A DNA stretch of 46,884 nucleotides from contig DATGHU010000047.1 of NCBI GenBank assembly GCA_035307765.1, positions 1 through 46,884 of the forward strand, given 5' to 3'. A program made the translations under genes and the position numbers. Below the pieces are notes generated by a model. That model did no database searches. It had not been told where the DNA came from and saw nothing but the letters and a program-made list of their open reading frames with translations. This DNA is from a bacterium. GTDB lineage: Bacteria > Sysuimicrobiota > Sysuimicrobiia > Sysuimicrobiales > Segetimicrobiaceae. This document shows, in pieces, positions 17,450-24,770 of the stretch (its first letter is position 1; each line of letters begins with the position of its first letter).

Positions 17450-19219
17450 ATGGCCGACGCGATGCGCATCCTCATCGCCGACGACGAGCCCGTCATCCGC
17501 ATGGGCCTCAAGACCATGCTGGAGGAACACGGGTACAAGGTCGTCGGCGAAGCCCCGGACGGCGAGCAAGCGGTGACGCTGGCGGGGAAGAGCAACCCCG
17601 ACCTGATCTTCATGGACATCAAAATGCCCGGGCTGGACGGGATCGCGGCGGCCTCCACGATCATGGCCCGATCGCCGAAACCGATCATCCTCCTCACCGC
17701 GTGGAGCGAGCGCGACCTCGTGCAGCGAGCACAAGAGGCTGGGGTCCTCGCCTACCTGGTAAAGCCCGTGCGCGAAACCGAACTCATCCCGGCGATCGAG
17801 GTCGCCATCGCCCGCTTCCAGGAGCTTCGCGCGCTCCAGCAGGAGGTCGGCACCCTCAAGGACACCCTGGAGACCCGGAAACTCGTCGAGCGGGCCAAGG
17901 GGATCTTGATGAAGCGCGAAGGGGTCGACGAGCAAGAGGCGTTTCTGCGCATCCAGCAGCAGAGCCGCAACACCCGCACGGCGATGCGGGAAATCGCCAG
18001 GGCCATTCTCGTCTCCGATGAGATGCGCCGGCATTCGACCCCGCCGACCTCCGGGCGGGTCGAGGTGCGGACGCCGGCGGATCTCCTGCGGGTGTTCTGC
18101 GGCGTCCGGATCCTCCCGGGGGCGCCCGGGGCGACCGACCTCTCGGTGTCGGGGATAGACCCGCTGGCCTATCTCTCGTTGGGGCCCGGGACCGAGGTGA
18201 CCGTGGAAGGCTATGTCACCAGCCGGACCGAGGACGGGGAGTACGGCCTCGGCATCGGCTTTGGGATCGCGCCCAGCCCGCAGGCGGGAGAGAGTGAGGG
18301 CGTGGTGATGTGCGTGATCCAGAACGCCCTCCGCCCCGGCGCGTTGACCGCGGGCGGGACGGCCCACAGCGCCTACGCGCAACCGCTCGACGAGGTCATG
18401 GCCACCCAACAGCAGGTCACGGTCACCGGCCTGCTCCGCCTGATGCCCGACCAAGCCTCGGCGGGACATTCGATCCTCCCCCACCTGCTGGAGATCCATC
18501 CGGTGCGGAGCGTCACGACCGAACGCGGCCTGACCTTGCCGGCCATCTCCCTTGATGCGCCCGGTGGCCCCGAGTGGACCGAGGTGGAGACGGTCCACCC
18601 CATGCCCTTCGGCGACTTTTCGCCGCACACCCATATTGGGGTCATGGGGACGGTGCTGACGTTCCGCGAAGTCCCCCCGCTTGAGACGGCGTACGTGTAC
18701 ATGACCGGGCGGTTCCTCGGGGGGCGGAGCCAATTCGTCGAGGGACGGCCCTTCCTGTTCGCGTTCGGAGACGCTGCGGGTCGGATTCGGATCACCGCGG
18801 CCACCATCCCCGGGACCCCTGCCTACGAGGTCTCGCGGCGGTGGCTGTCCTCGCCGCCGACCGGACCGATGACGGTGGTCGGGCTACGCACATTCAACCT
18901 CCCCGCGCTGTTTGCGCCGGGCGGCGGGCGGGTGGAGGTGGTGCTCTGCCCGGTGTTCCGCATCTTCCCGGGAACGATCCGAGGCTCCTCCGCACCCGCG
19001 CCCACCGCGCGGTTCGAACTGATCCCCATCGGCGGCGAGCCGTCCATCAGCGAAGATGGCTCGCGTTCGGCCCGGCGCGGAAAGGCGAAGCGCCCCGGCA
19101 AGAAGCGCGCACGAACCGGGGCCGCCAAACCGCGGACGGCCAAACCCCACGCCGCCCAGAAGCGGCCCGGCGCACGGTCGGGACGCGGGCCCAAGGCCCG
19201 GGCGCGGAAACGCCCCTGA
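17450..19219 (+). CDS. ANTAR response regulator with a large novel C-terminal extension and basic tail
   Basis: The 589 residues divide into three parts. Residues 1-125 form a receiver domain with D11, D12, phospho-acceptor D56 (FMDIKMPG), T83 and K105. Residues 128-187 form an ANTAR RNA-binding domain (LVERAKGILMKREGVDEQEA... AMREIARAIL), which in known regulators binds hairpins and prevents termination. Normal ANTAR regulators end near 200. Here a beta-rich region (203-530) follows with repeated strand-like segments such as TEVTVEGYV, QQVTVTGLL, HIGVMGTVL and PMTVVGL. A tail (about 537-589) is dominated by K, R, A, P and G, like histone H1 tails. I do not recognise the middle region; OB-like folds are a guess. 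The frame is continuous, with no sign of a frameshift. It is the partner of the kinase three bases upstream. Confidence 0.88.
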   Translation: MADAMRILIADDEPVIRMGLKTMLEEHGYKVVGEAPDGEQAVTLAGKSNPDLIFMDIKMPGLDGIAAASTIMARSPKPIILLTAWSERDLVQRAQEAGVLAYLVKPVRETELIPAIEVAIARFQELRALQQEVGTLKDTLETRKLVERAKGILMKREGVDEQEAFLRIQQQSRNTRTAMREIARAILVSDEMRRHSTPPTSGRVEVRTPADLLRVFCGVRILPGAPGATDLSVSGIDPLAYLSLGPGTEVTVEGYVTSRTEDGEYGLGIGFGIAPSPQAGESEGVVMCVIQNALRPGALTAGGTAHSAYAQPLDEVMATQQQVTVTGLLRLMPDQASAGHSILPHLLEIHPVRSVTTERGLTLPAISLDAPGGPEWTEVETVHPMPFGDFSPHTHIGVMGTVLTFREVPPLETAYVYMTGRFLGGRSQFVEGRPFLFAFGDAAGRIRITAATIPGTPAYEVSRRWLSSPPTGPMTVVGLRTFNLPALFAPGGGRVEVVLCPVFRIFPGTIRGSSAPAPTARFELIPIGGEPSISEDGSRSARRGKAKRPGKKRARTGAAKPRTAKPHAAQKRPGARSGRGPKARARKRP

Positions 19220-19248
19220 CTGGGTTCCCCGTTCCACCCATTTGTCAG

Positions 19249-19277
19249 TTGACACTTACGTAAGACTAAACTAAAAT
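19249..19277 (+). promoter_or_regulatory. Promoter with embedded palindrome for arsR-like gene
   Basis: TTGACA (19249-19254), a 17-base spacer and TAAAAT (19272-19277) make a near-consensus promoter. The spacer begins with a perfect 10-base palindrome CTTACGTAAG (19255-19264), well placed for repression by the ArsR-family product. The predicted start (about 19284) coincides with the GTG at 19285, suggesting a leaderless transcript. Confidence 0.75.
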
Positions 19278-19284
19278 ATCGGGT

Positions 19285-19653
19285 GTGGAGGACGCCATCC
19301 GAGCCCTGGCCGAACCGCGCCGGCGCGTGATCCTGCGCCTCGTCTACGACACCGAGCTCTCGGCCGGCCAGATCGCCTCGCACTTCGATGTCACCCGGCC
19401 GGCCATCTCTCAGCACATCACGGTTCTTAAGCACGCCGGCCTGATCACCGAGCGGAGGGCGGGCACCCGCCGCCTGTACCGGGCCCGCCCGGAAGGGCTG
19501 GAAGAGCTGCGCGAGTTCCTGGAGGGTTTTTGGGACCACAAGCTCGACCTGCTCAAGCACGCCGCGGAGACCGAGGAAAGGGAGGCCGAACGGCATGACC
19601 ATCGACGAGGCCACCGTCATCAGGCGCGTGATCCGCATCGCGGCACGCCCTGA
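19285..19653 (+). CDS. ArsR-family winged-helix regulator
   Basis: This 122-residue ArsR/SmtB-type repressor starts MEDAIRALAEPRRRVILRLV, the usual family start, so GTG 19285 is firm. The winged helix contains SAGQIASHFDVTRPAISQHI and VLKHAGLITERRAGTRRLYR. No metal-binding cysteine pair is seen, so it is probably not a metal sensor. The last ~20 codons overlap the next gene and look low in complexity (HDHRRGHRH...). It is paired with an SRPBCC (AHSA1-like) protein, a common arrangement. Autoregulation through the promoter palindrome is inferred. Confidence 0.88.
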   Translation: MEDAIRALAEPRRRVILRLVYDTELSAGQIASHFDVTRPAISQHITVLKHAGLITERRAGTRRLYRARPEGLEELREFLEGFWDHKLDLLKHAAETEEREAERHDHRRGHRHQARDPHRGTP

Positions 19654-20071
19654 GACCGTCTTTACCTTCTTTACGGACCCGAAAAAGATGGTGCGGTGGA
19701 AGGGGCGGCAGGCCACCCTTGACCCGCGAATCGGGGGGACCTACAGGGTCGACATCAACGGACGGAACATCGCCCTGGGGGCATTCGTGGAAATCGTCCC
19801 ATATCGGCGCGTGGTGTTTACCTGGGGCTGGGAAGGAGACGGACCTCCCGTGCCGCCTGGTTCTTCGACCGTCGAAATCACGCTCGCCCCGGACGGCGAC
19901 GGGACGATCCTCACATTGATCCACCGCGATCTGCCCGCGCCTACGCGCGAGGCGCACGCCCACGGATGGGAGCACTATCTGGCCAGGCTGGCGGACGCCG
20001 CGGCCGGCCGAGACCCAGGGCCGGACCCGTTGGCGACGCCTCCCGTCTCCGCGGGCGGCCCCGGGGAGTAG
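19595..20071 (+). CDS. SRPBCC (AHSA1-like) domain protein
   Basis: This 158-residue protein matches the AHSA1/START-like fold: VIRIAARPETVFTFFTDPKKMVRWKG, then IGGTYRVDINGRN and the signature VEIVPYRRVVFTWGW, with TLIHRDLP and HAHGWEHYLARL at the end. These small proteins bind hydrophobic ligands or act as Hsp90-activator relatives. The ATG lies 59 bases inside the end of the arsR frame, so translation is coupled. The role is unknown; ArsR-SRPBCC pairs are frequent. Confidence 0.85.
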   Translation: MTIDEATVIRRVIRIAARPETVFTFFTDPKKMVRWKGRQATLDPRIGGTYRVDINGRNIALGAFVEIVPYRRVVFTWGWEGDGPPVPPGSSTVEITLAPDGDGTILTLIHRDLPAPTREAHAHGWEHYLARLADAAAGRDPGPDPLATPPVSAGGPGE

Positions 20072-20183
20072 CCCCACCCGGCGAGAGGAACCCGGCCCGC
20101 GTCCCGGGACCGCGGATGTTATCGATTCGTCACACGCGTTCGGAATATGTTGATGGTACAAATCGCAAAAGGAGGAATCACCG

Positions 20184-20549
20184 GTGCCCAGAGTGGTGCA
20201 TTTTGAGTTGGCCGCGGACAACCCCGAGCGGGCCGCGAAATTTTACGGTCAGGTATTTGGGTGGAAGATCACCAAATGGGAAGGGCCGGAGGACTATTGG
20301 CTCGTCACGACCGGCGACGACAAGCAGCCCGGCATCAACGGAGGCCTGATGCGCCCGAGGGGACCGCAGAAGGTCGTGAACACCGTCGACGTTCCCTCGG
20401 TCGATGAATTCACGGCGAAGATCACGAAGAACGGGGGCAAGATCGTCGCGCCGAAGATGGCCATCCCCGGCGTCGGCTATCTGGCGTACTGCCAGGACAC
20501 CGAGGGCAACGCGTTCGGGATCATGCAGTCGGACGAAACCGCCAAGTAG
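20184..20549 (+). CDS. VOC-family (glyoxalase/dioxygenase-fold) protein
   Basis: This 121-residue single VOC protein has the paired beta-alpha-beta-beta-beta modules: VVHFELAADNPERAAKFYGQVFGW at the start and IPGVGYLAYCQDTEGNAFGIM at the end. GTG 20184 follows AAAGGAGG by about 9 bases. A putative metal site may use H6 and the late glutamate region, but this is not certain. Such proteins include antibiotic-binding and glyoxalase-like members; the function here is unknown. Confidence 0.85.
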   Translation: MPRVVHFELAADNPERAAKFYGQVFGWKITKWEGPEDYWLVTTGDDKQPGINGGLMRPRGPQKVVNTVDVPSVDEFTAKITKNGGKIVAPKMAIPGVGYLAYCQDTEGNAFGIMQSDETAK

Positions 20550-20570
20550 CGGATGCGAGGAGGAATGACG

Positions 20571-21044
20571 ATGGACGAACGGACGCTGCTCCAGCAACAA
20601 CTCGCCGGCAGCCACCAGGCCGTCCGGTACGCCCTGAGCGAGGTCTCCGACGACGATGCGCGCCGGATGCCGCACTCGGCGCTGTCCCCGGTGATCTGGC
20701 AGGTGGGACACCTGGCGCTCACCAACGCGAACTTCAGCCGGCGCGCCGGCGTCACGCCCGGGTCGGCGCTGCCGGCGACGTACGCGGATCTGTTCAAGAG
20801 CGGGACCGGTGGGAAGGCTGAGTACCCCCCCCTCGCTCAGATCGTCCAGGCCTTCGACGACAGCCACGAGGCCCTGGTGCGAGTGGTGGCGGAGGCAAAC
20901 CTTGACGCCGCGGATGAGGGCCCCCGAGGGCTCTGGAAGAACTACGCGGGGATGTTCAACTTTGCGAACGCGCACCGGTGGTACCACATCGGGAAAATCA
21001 TGTCATTGCGGGCGCTCCTCGGGAAACCGCGCCTCTTTGGATAG
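20571..21044 (+). CDS. DinB-family (DinB_2) protein
   Basis: This 157-residue four-helix protein of the DinB/YfiT type has likely metal histidines in WQVGHLALTN and ANAHRWYHIGKIMSLR. ATG 20571 (MDERTLL) is preferred because AGGAGG (20558-20563) is seven bases upstream, while the ATG at 20565 is too close to it. DinB proteins include thiol-dependent transferases and many unknowns. It probably shares a transcript with the VOC gene. Confidence 0.82.
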   Translation: MDERTLLQQQLAGSHQAVRYALSEVSDDDARRMPHSALSPVIWQVGHLALTNANFSRRAGVTPGSALPATYADLFKSGTGGKAEYPPLAQIVQAFDDSHEALVRVVAEANLDAADEGPRGLWKNYAGMFNFANAHRWYHIGKIMSLRALLGKPRLFG

Positions 21045-21053
21045 AAAAACCAG

Positions 21054-21099
21054 GGGGAACGCCGGGGGCGCCCGCGACCGCGGGACCCTCGGCGTCCCC
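21054..21099 (+). terminator. Large hairpin after the DinB gene
   Basis: GGGGAACGCCGGGGG (21054-21068) pairs with CCCTCGGCGTCCCC (21086-21099) apart from one bulge and a wobble, with an inner CCCGC/GCGGG stem. No T-run follows, so it may be a weak or Rho-aided end, or a 3' stabiliser. Confidence 0.45.
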
Positions 21100-21108
21100 G
21101 AAAGGCGG

Positions 21109-21137
21109 TTGACTTCCCCTCGTGCGCATGGTATAAA
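21109..21137 (+). promoter_or_regulatory. Promoter of glnA
   Basis: TTGACT (21109-21114), a 17-base spacer and TATAAA (21132-21137) form a good sigma-70 promoter. The predicted start is near 21144, giving a 116-base leader. Confidence 0.75.
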
Positions 21138-21161
21138 AATCCCGTAGTGAATAGCGGTACC

Positions 21162-21207
21162 GGGGGCCATGACGCCTCCCGGGCGCTCAGCGCTCGGGGG
21201 GCTTTTT
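21162..21207 (+). promoter_or_regulatory. Possible transcription attenuator in the glnA leader
   Basis: CCTCCCGGGCGC (21175-21186) pairs with GCGCTCGGGGGG (21190-21201) through 12 bp including two G-U pairs. A T-run (21203-21207) follows, which makes an intrinsic terminator upstream of the glnA start. GGGGGC (21162-21167) can instead pair with GCCTCC (21174-21179), and that use of the 5' arm excludes the terminator. This is a terminator/antiterminator layout. Confidence 0.55.
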
Positions 21208-21259
21208 GTGTGCCCTCCAGCAGTGCACTCTGTCCCGGCCGGGACGCGGAGGTGGAGGA

Positions 21260-22702
21260 ATGGCTGGTAAGGATATGACCGCACGCGAGGTGGTCGCGTA
21301 CATCAAAGAGCACGGCATCAAGATGGTGGATCTGAAGTTCGTGGACGTTCCGGGCACCTGGCAGCACACCACCATCCCGGCCAGCCAAGTGGACGAGAGG
21401 ACGTTCTCGCGGGGCATCGGGTTCGACGGCAGCAGTATCCGCGGTTTTCAGGCGATTCAGGAAAGCGACATGCTGTTGATGCCCGACCCGACGACGGCGC
21501 GTCCCGACCCCTTCACGGAGATCCCGACGCTGTCGGTCATCTGCAACGTCAACGACCCGGTCGCCGGAAAGCCGTATTCGAGGGATCCGCGGTATGTCGC
21601 GCAAAAAGCTGAGGAACACCTCAAAGCGTCTGGCATCGCGGACACGAGCTACTGGGGGCCGGAAGCGGAGTTCTTCGTGTTCAACAACGTGCAGTACGAG
21701 GTCCTCCCGCAGCGCATGGGATACAGCATCGACTCCACCGAGGCGACGTGGAACTCGGGGCAGCCCGGGCTGGCCAATCGAATGCGGGTCAAGGAAGGCT
21801 ACTTTCCCGTCCCGCCGGCGGACACCATGCTCGACCTCCGCAGCGAGATGACGCTGGAGATGGAGAAGTGGGGGATCGAGGTGGAGATGCAGCACCACGA
21901 GGTCGGTCACGCCGGACAGGGCGAGATCGACATGAAGTACAATACCCTCGCCAGAACCGGGGATAGCTTGTTGGGGTACAAGTACATCGTCAAGAATGTC
22001 GCGCGCCGCCACGGGATGACGGCGACGTTCATGCCGAAGCCCCTGTTCGGAGACAACGGGACGGGAATGCACACCCACCAGAGCCTCTGGAAGGGCGGCC
22101 AGAACATCTTCTACAGCGAGGGCGGGTACGCCGAGCTCAGCCAGGAGGCCCTCTACTACATCGGCGGACTGCTCACCCACGTCGACGCGCTCCTCGGGCT
22201 GTGCGCGTGCACCACCAACTCCTACCGGCGGCTGGTCCCGCACTATGAGGCCCCGGTCAACATCGCCTTCAGCCAGCGCAACCGCAGCGCCGCGGTCCGC
22301 ATCCCGATGTACTTCTCCGGCCCGGCGGCGGCGACGAGCAAGCGGATCGAGTTCCGGTGTCCGGACGCGACCGCCAACCCTTACCTGGCCTTCGCCGCCC
22401 AGCTGATGGCCGGGATGGACGGGATTAAGCGGAAGATCGACCCGCGGAAGGCGGGGTTTGGCCCGATGGACAAGAACACCTACGAACTGGAGCCCGAGGA
22501 GGCCGCGAAGATCAAGAGCGTGCCCGGATCGCTGGGGGCGGCGCTGAATGCGCTCGAAGCCGACCATGAGTTTCTCCTGGAGGGGGATGTCTTCACCCGG
22601 GACCTGCTCGACACGTGGATCGACTATAAGCGCACGAGGGAACTCCACGAGGTAAACATCCGGCCGGTGCCCTACGAGTTCTTCCTGTACTACGACGTCT
22701 AG
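21260..22702 (+). CDS. glnA: Glutamine synthetase, type I
   Basis: This enzyme makes glutamine from glutamate, ammonia and ATP; 480 residues. MAGKDMTAREVVAYIKEHGI at 21260 is taken as the start, with GGAGGA just before it. Motifs: GFDGSSIRGFQ, EAEFFVFN, the metal/substrate segment with HHEVGHAGQGEID, NGTGMHTHQSLWKGG, and the ATP/glutamate site around RNRSAAVRIP. NTYELEPEEA keeps the tyrosine at the adenylylation position of GSI-beta enzymes; whether it is modified is unknown. The gene has its own promoter and a possible attenuator, so nitrogen control through antitermination is plausible. Confidence 0.96.
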   Translation: MAGKDMTAREVVAYIKEHGIKMVDLKFVDVPGTWQHTTIPASQVDERTFSRGIGFDGSSIRGFQAIQESDMLLMPDPTTARPDPFTEIPTLSVICNVNDPVAGKPYSRDPRYVAQKAEEHLKASGIADTSYWGPEAEFFVFNNVQYEVLPQRMGYSIDSTEATWNSGQPGLANRMRVKEGYFPVPPADTMLDLRSEMTLEMEKWGIEVEMQHHEVGHAGQGEIDMKYNTLARTGDSLLGYKYIVKNVARRHGMTATFMPKPLFGDNGTGMHTHQSLWKGGQNIFYSEGGYAELSQEALYYIGGLLTHVDALLGLCACTTNSYRRLVPHYEAPVNIAFSQRNRSAAVRIPMYFSGPAAATSKRIEFRCPDATANPYLAFAAQLMAGMDGIKRKIDPRKAGFGPMDKNTYELEPEEAAKIKSVPGSLGAALNALEADHEFLLEGDVFTRDLLDTWIDYKRTRELHEVNIRPVPYEFFLYYDV

Positions 22703-22726
22703 GCGCAGACCCGCGCGGAATGTGAC

Positions 22727-22756
22727 CGAGGGCCCCGCCCGGCGGCGGGGCCCTCG
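22727..22756 (+). terminator. Perfect GC-rich hairpin after glnA
   Basis: CGAGGGCCCCGCC (22727-22739) and GGCGGGGCCCTCG (22744-22756) form a perfect 13-bp stem with a four-base loop, 25 bases after the glnA stop. The T-run is missing, so it is either a terminator of the high-GC kind or a 3' protective hairpin. Confidence 0.6.
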
Positions 22757-22771
22757 CCGTTCGAGGCTCAA

Positions 22772-22780
22772 TGCTATAAT
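22772..22780 (+). promoter_or_regulatory. Extended -10 promoter of nadE
   Basis: TGCTATAAT is a perfect extended -10 (TGnTATAAT) without a clear -35. Transcription would start near 22787, 35 bases before the nadE ATG. Confidence 0.6.
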
Positions 22781-22821
22781 GATGACTGGCTCAAACCTAC
22801 CCTGTCTGCGGGGGGACCGAG

Positions 22822-24591
22822 ATGAGTCGGTTTCGGGTCGCGATGGCCCAGATCAACACCACCGTCGGGGACTTCGAGGGAAACACCCGAAAGATCATCG
22901 AGCGGATCGAAGAGGCCCAGGCGCTGGGTGCGGACGTCGTCTCGTTCCCGGAGCTGGCGGTCACCGGGTATCCGCCCGAGGATCTCCTGATCAAGACGGA
23001 TTTTGTGCACGAGAACCTGGCGTGCCTCGATGAGATCGCCCGACACGTCACCCGCACCGCGGCGATCGTCGGGTTCGTCGATTCCGGCGATCACCTCTAC
23101 AACGCCGCCGCGGTTCTGCACGCGGGACGCGTCGCCGGAGTGTACAGGAAGATGCGGTTGCCGAACTACGGAGTCTTCGACGAGAAGCGATATTTCCAAC
23201 CCGGGGTGGAGAGTCCGGTATTCGTGATCCGGGGAATCCCGGTGGGCGTGAGCATCTGCGAGGACATCTGGGCGCCCGGCGGACCGCTGCTCGCCCAATC
23301 GCTGGCCGGCGCACTCATCGCCATCAACATCAACGCCTCGCCCTATTCCACCGGCAAGTGGCGGGTCCGGGAGGAGATGCTCAAAACCCGGGCGCGCGAC
23401 TACGCCATCGCGATCGCGTACAACAATCTGGTGGGGGGACAGGACGAGCTGATGTTCGACGGACTCGGGGTGATCCTCGATGCCGCCGGGGAGGTCGTGG
23501 CCCGCGGGCCGGCGTTCGAGGAACGCCTCATCACCGCGGATCTGGACATCGAAGCGATCCGCGGCATCCGCCGGTACAACCCGATCCGCACCTCCGATGC
23601 GCTGCAGAGCGAGGGCGTGCGGGTTCCCGTCCTCACGCTTTCGCGCGACGATCCCAGCGGAGCACCCGCGCCGCTCACCGCCCGCGCCATCGTCGATCCG
23701 CCTGAGGACACCGAGGAGGTCTATCGGGCTCTCGTCCTTGGGACGCGCGACTACGTCCGCAAGAACGGCATGCGGACGGTGGTGCTCGGGATGAGCGGCG
23801 GTGTCGACTCGTCGCTCGTCGCCTGCATCGCCGCCGATGCCTTGGGGCCGGAGTCGGTAAAGGGCATCCTGCTGCCCTCTCGATTCACCTCGGAGGCGAG
23901 CCGACGCTACGCGGGAAGCCTGGGGAAAGCGCTGGGCATCGAGCTTCTCGAGCTGCCGATCGATCCCGTCATCGCCGCCTACGACCAAGTGCTCGCCGGG
24001 ACCTTCGCCGGCCGCGCCCGCGACGTGGCGGAAGAGAATCTCCAAGCCCGCACACGCGGCAATCTCCTCATGGCCCTCTCCAATAAAATGGGCTGGCTCG
24101 TCCTCACGACCGGGAACAAGAGCGAGATGAGCGTGGGCTATGCGACGATCTACGGGGATATGGCCGGAGGATTCGCGGTGATCAAGGACGTCCCCAAAAC
24201 CCTCGTGTATCGCCTCGCCAAGTGGCGAAACGCCAAGGCGGGCCGACCCCTGATTCCGACGGGCGTGATCGAGCGTGCGCCGACGGCGGAGCTCCGGGAA
24301 AATCAGACGGACCAGGATACGCTGCCGCCGTACGAGGTGCTCGACCCGATCCTGCAGCTCTACGTGGAGGACGATCGATCGGCCGAGGAGATCGTGGCGC
24401 AAGGATTCAACACCCAGATGGTGGCGCGGGTGATCGCCATGGTCGATCGAAACGAATACAAGCGCCGCCAGGCTCCCCCCGGGATCAAAATTACGCCGAA
24501 GGCGTTCGGGAAAGACCGGCGGCTCCCGATCACGAACTGGTATCGCGGCCGGCGCCCCTTGGAAACCCCCGCCCATCCGACGGTGTCGTAA
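22822..24591 (+). CDS. nadE: Glutamine-dependent NAD+ synthetase
   Basis: This enzyme makes NAD+ from deamido-NAD+, using glutamine as the nitrogen donor; 589 residues. The N-terminal nitrilase-type amidase holds the E-K-C triad: SFPELAVTGYPPEDL, YRKMRLPNYGVFDE and SICEDIW. The C-terminal synthetase begins near 300 with the PP-loop MSGGVDSSL (about 324-332) and later TTGNKSEMSVGYAT and YGDMAGGFAVIKD. The start follows GGGGGA and a clear promoter. Its position after glnA makes functional sense, since it consumes glutamine, but a hairpin and separate promoter suggest independent expression. Confidence 0.95.
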   Translation: MSRFRVAMAQINTTVGDFEGNTRKIIERIEEAQALGADVVSFPELAVTGYPPEDLLIKTDFVHENLACLDEIARHVTRTAAIVGFVDSGDHLYNAAAVLHAGRVAGVYRKMRLPNYGVFDEKRYFQPGVESPVFVIRGIPVGVSICEDIWAPGGPLLAQSLAGALIAININASPYSTGKWRVREEMLKTRARDYAIAIAYNNLVGGQDELMFDGLGVILDAAGEVVARGPAFEERLITADLDIEAIRGIRRYNPIRTSDALQSEGVRVPVLTLSRDDPSGAPAPLTARAIVDPPEDTEEVYRALVLGTRDYVRKNGMRTVVLGMSGGVDSSLVACIAADALGPESVKGILLPSRFTSEASRRYAGSLGKALGIELLELPIDPVIAAYDQVLAGTFAGRARDVAEENLQARTRGNLLMALSNKMGWLVLTTGNKSEMSVGYATIYGDMAGGFAVIKDVPKTLVYRLAKWRNAKAGRPLIPTGVIERAPTAELRENQTDQDTLPPYEVLDPILQLYVEDDRSAEEIVAQGFNTQMVARVIAMVDRNEYKRRQAPPGIKITPKAFGKDRRLPITNWYRGRRPLETPAHPTVS

Positions 24592-24720
24592 CTTCGCCTG
24601 GTCCGGCAGTCGGGCCGGCCCCCCCCGACCGTTCGCGACCGCGGAGCATCCGGTTCCGGCTCATCGAACGCAGGGGTGCGGTCGCCTTCCGCGCCGCATT
24701 CGGGCGCGGTTCCCCTCCGG

Positions 24721-24750
24721 TTGACGCGTTTTCCCTCCCTCCCGTACAAT
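24721..24750 (+). promoter_or_regulatory. Promoter of mfd
   Basis: TTGACG (24721-24726), an 18-base spacer and TACAAT (24745-24750) form a good promoter, with a start near 24757. The leader is only ~14 bases and consists mostly of the SD GGAGGG. Confidence 0.7.
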
Positions 24751-24770
24751 AGGCGGGCGGAGGGTTTCTG

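Noticed and set aside
15962-18733. 923-codon open frame on the minus strand
   Set aside because: It is antisense to the kinase and regulator, which have clear domains. Its protein is an R/G/H/P-rich shadow without motifs, caused by high GC.
21162-21207. Classic ANTAR dual-hairpin target in the glnA leader
   Set aside because: Only one six-base loop is seen and it lacks A at loop position 1, so the established consensus is not met; kept only as a hypothesis.
22774-24576. 600-codon minus-strand frame over nadE
   Set aside because: Antisense to a complete NAD synthetase with all catalytic motifs.
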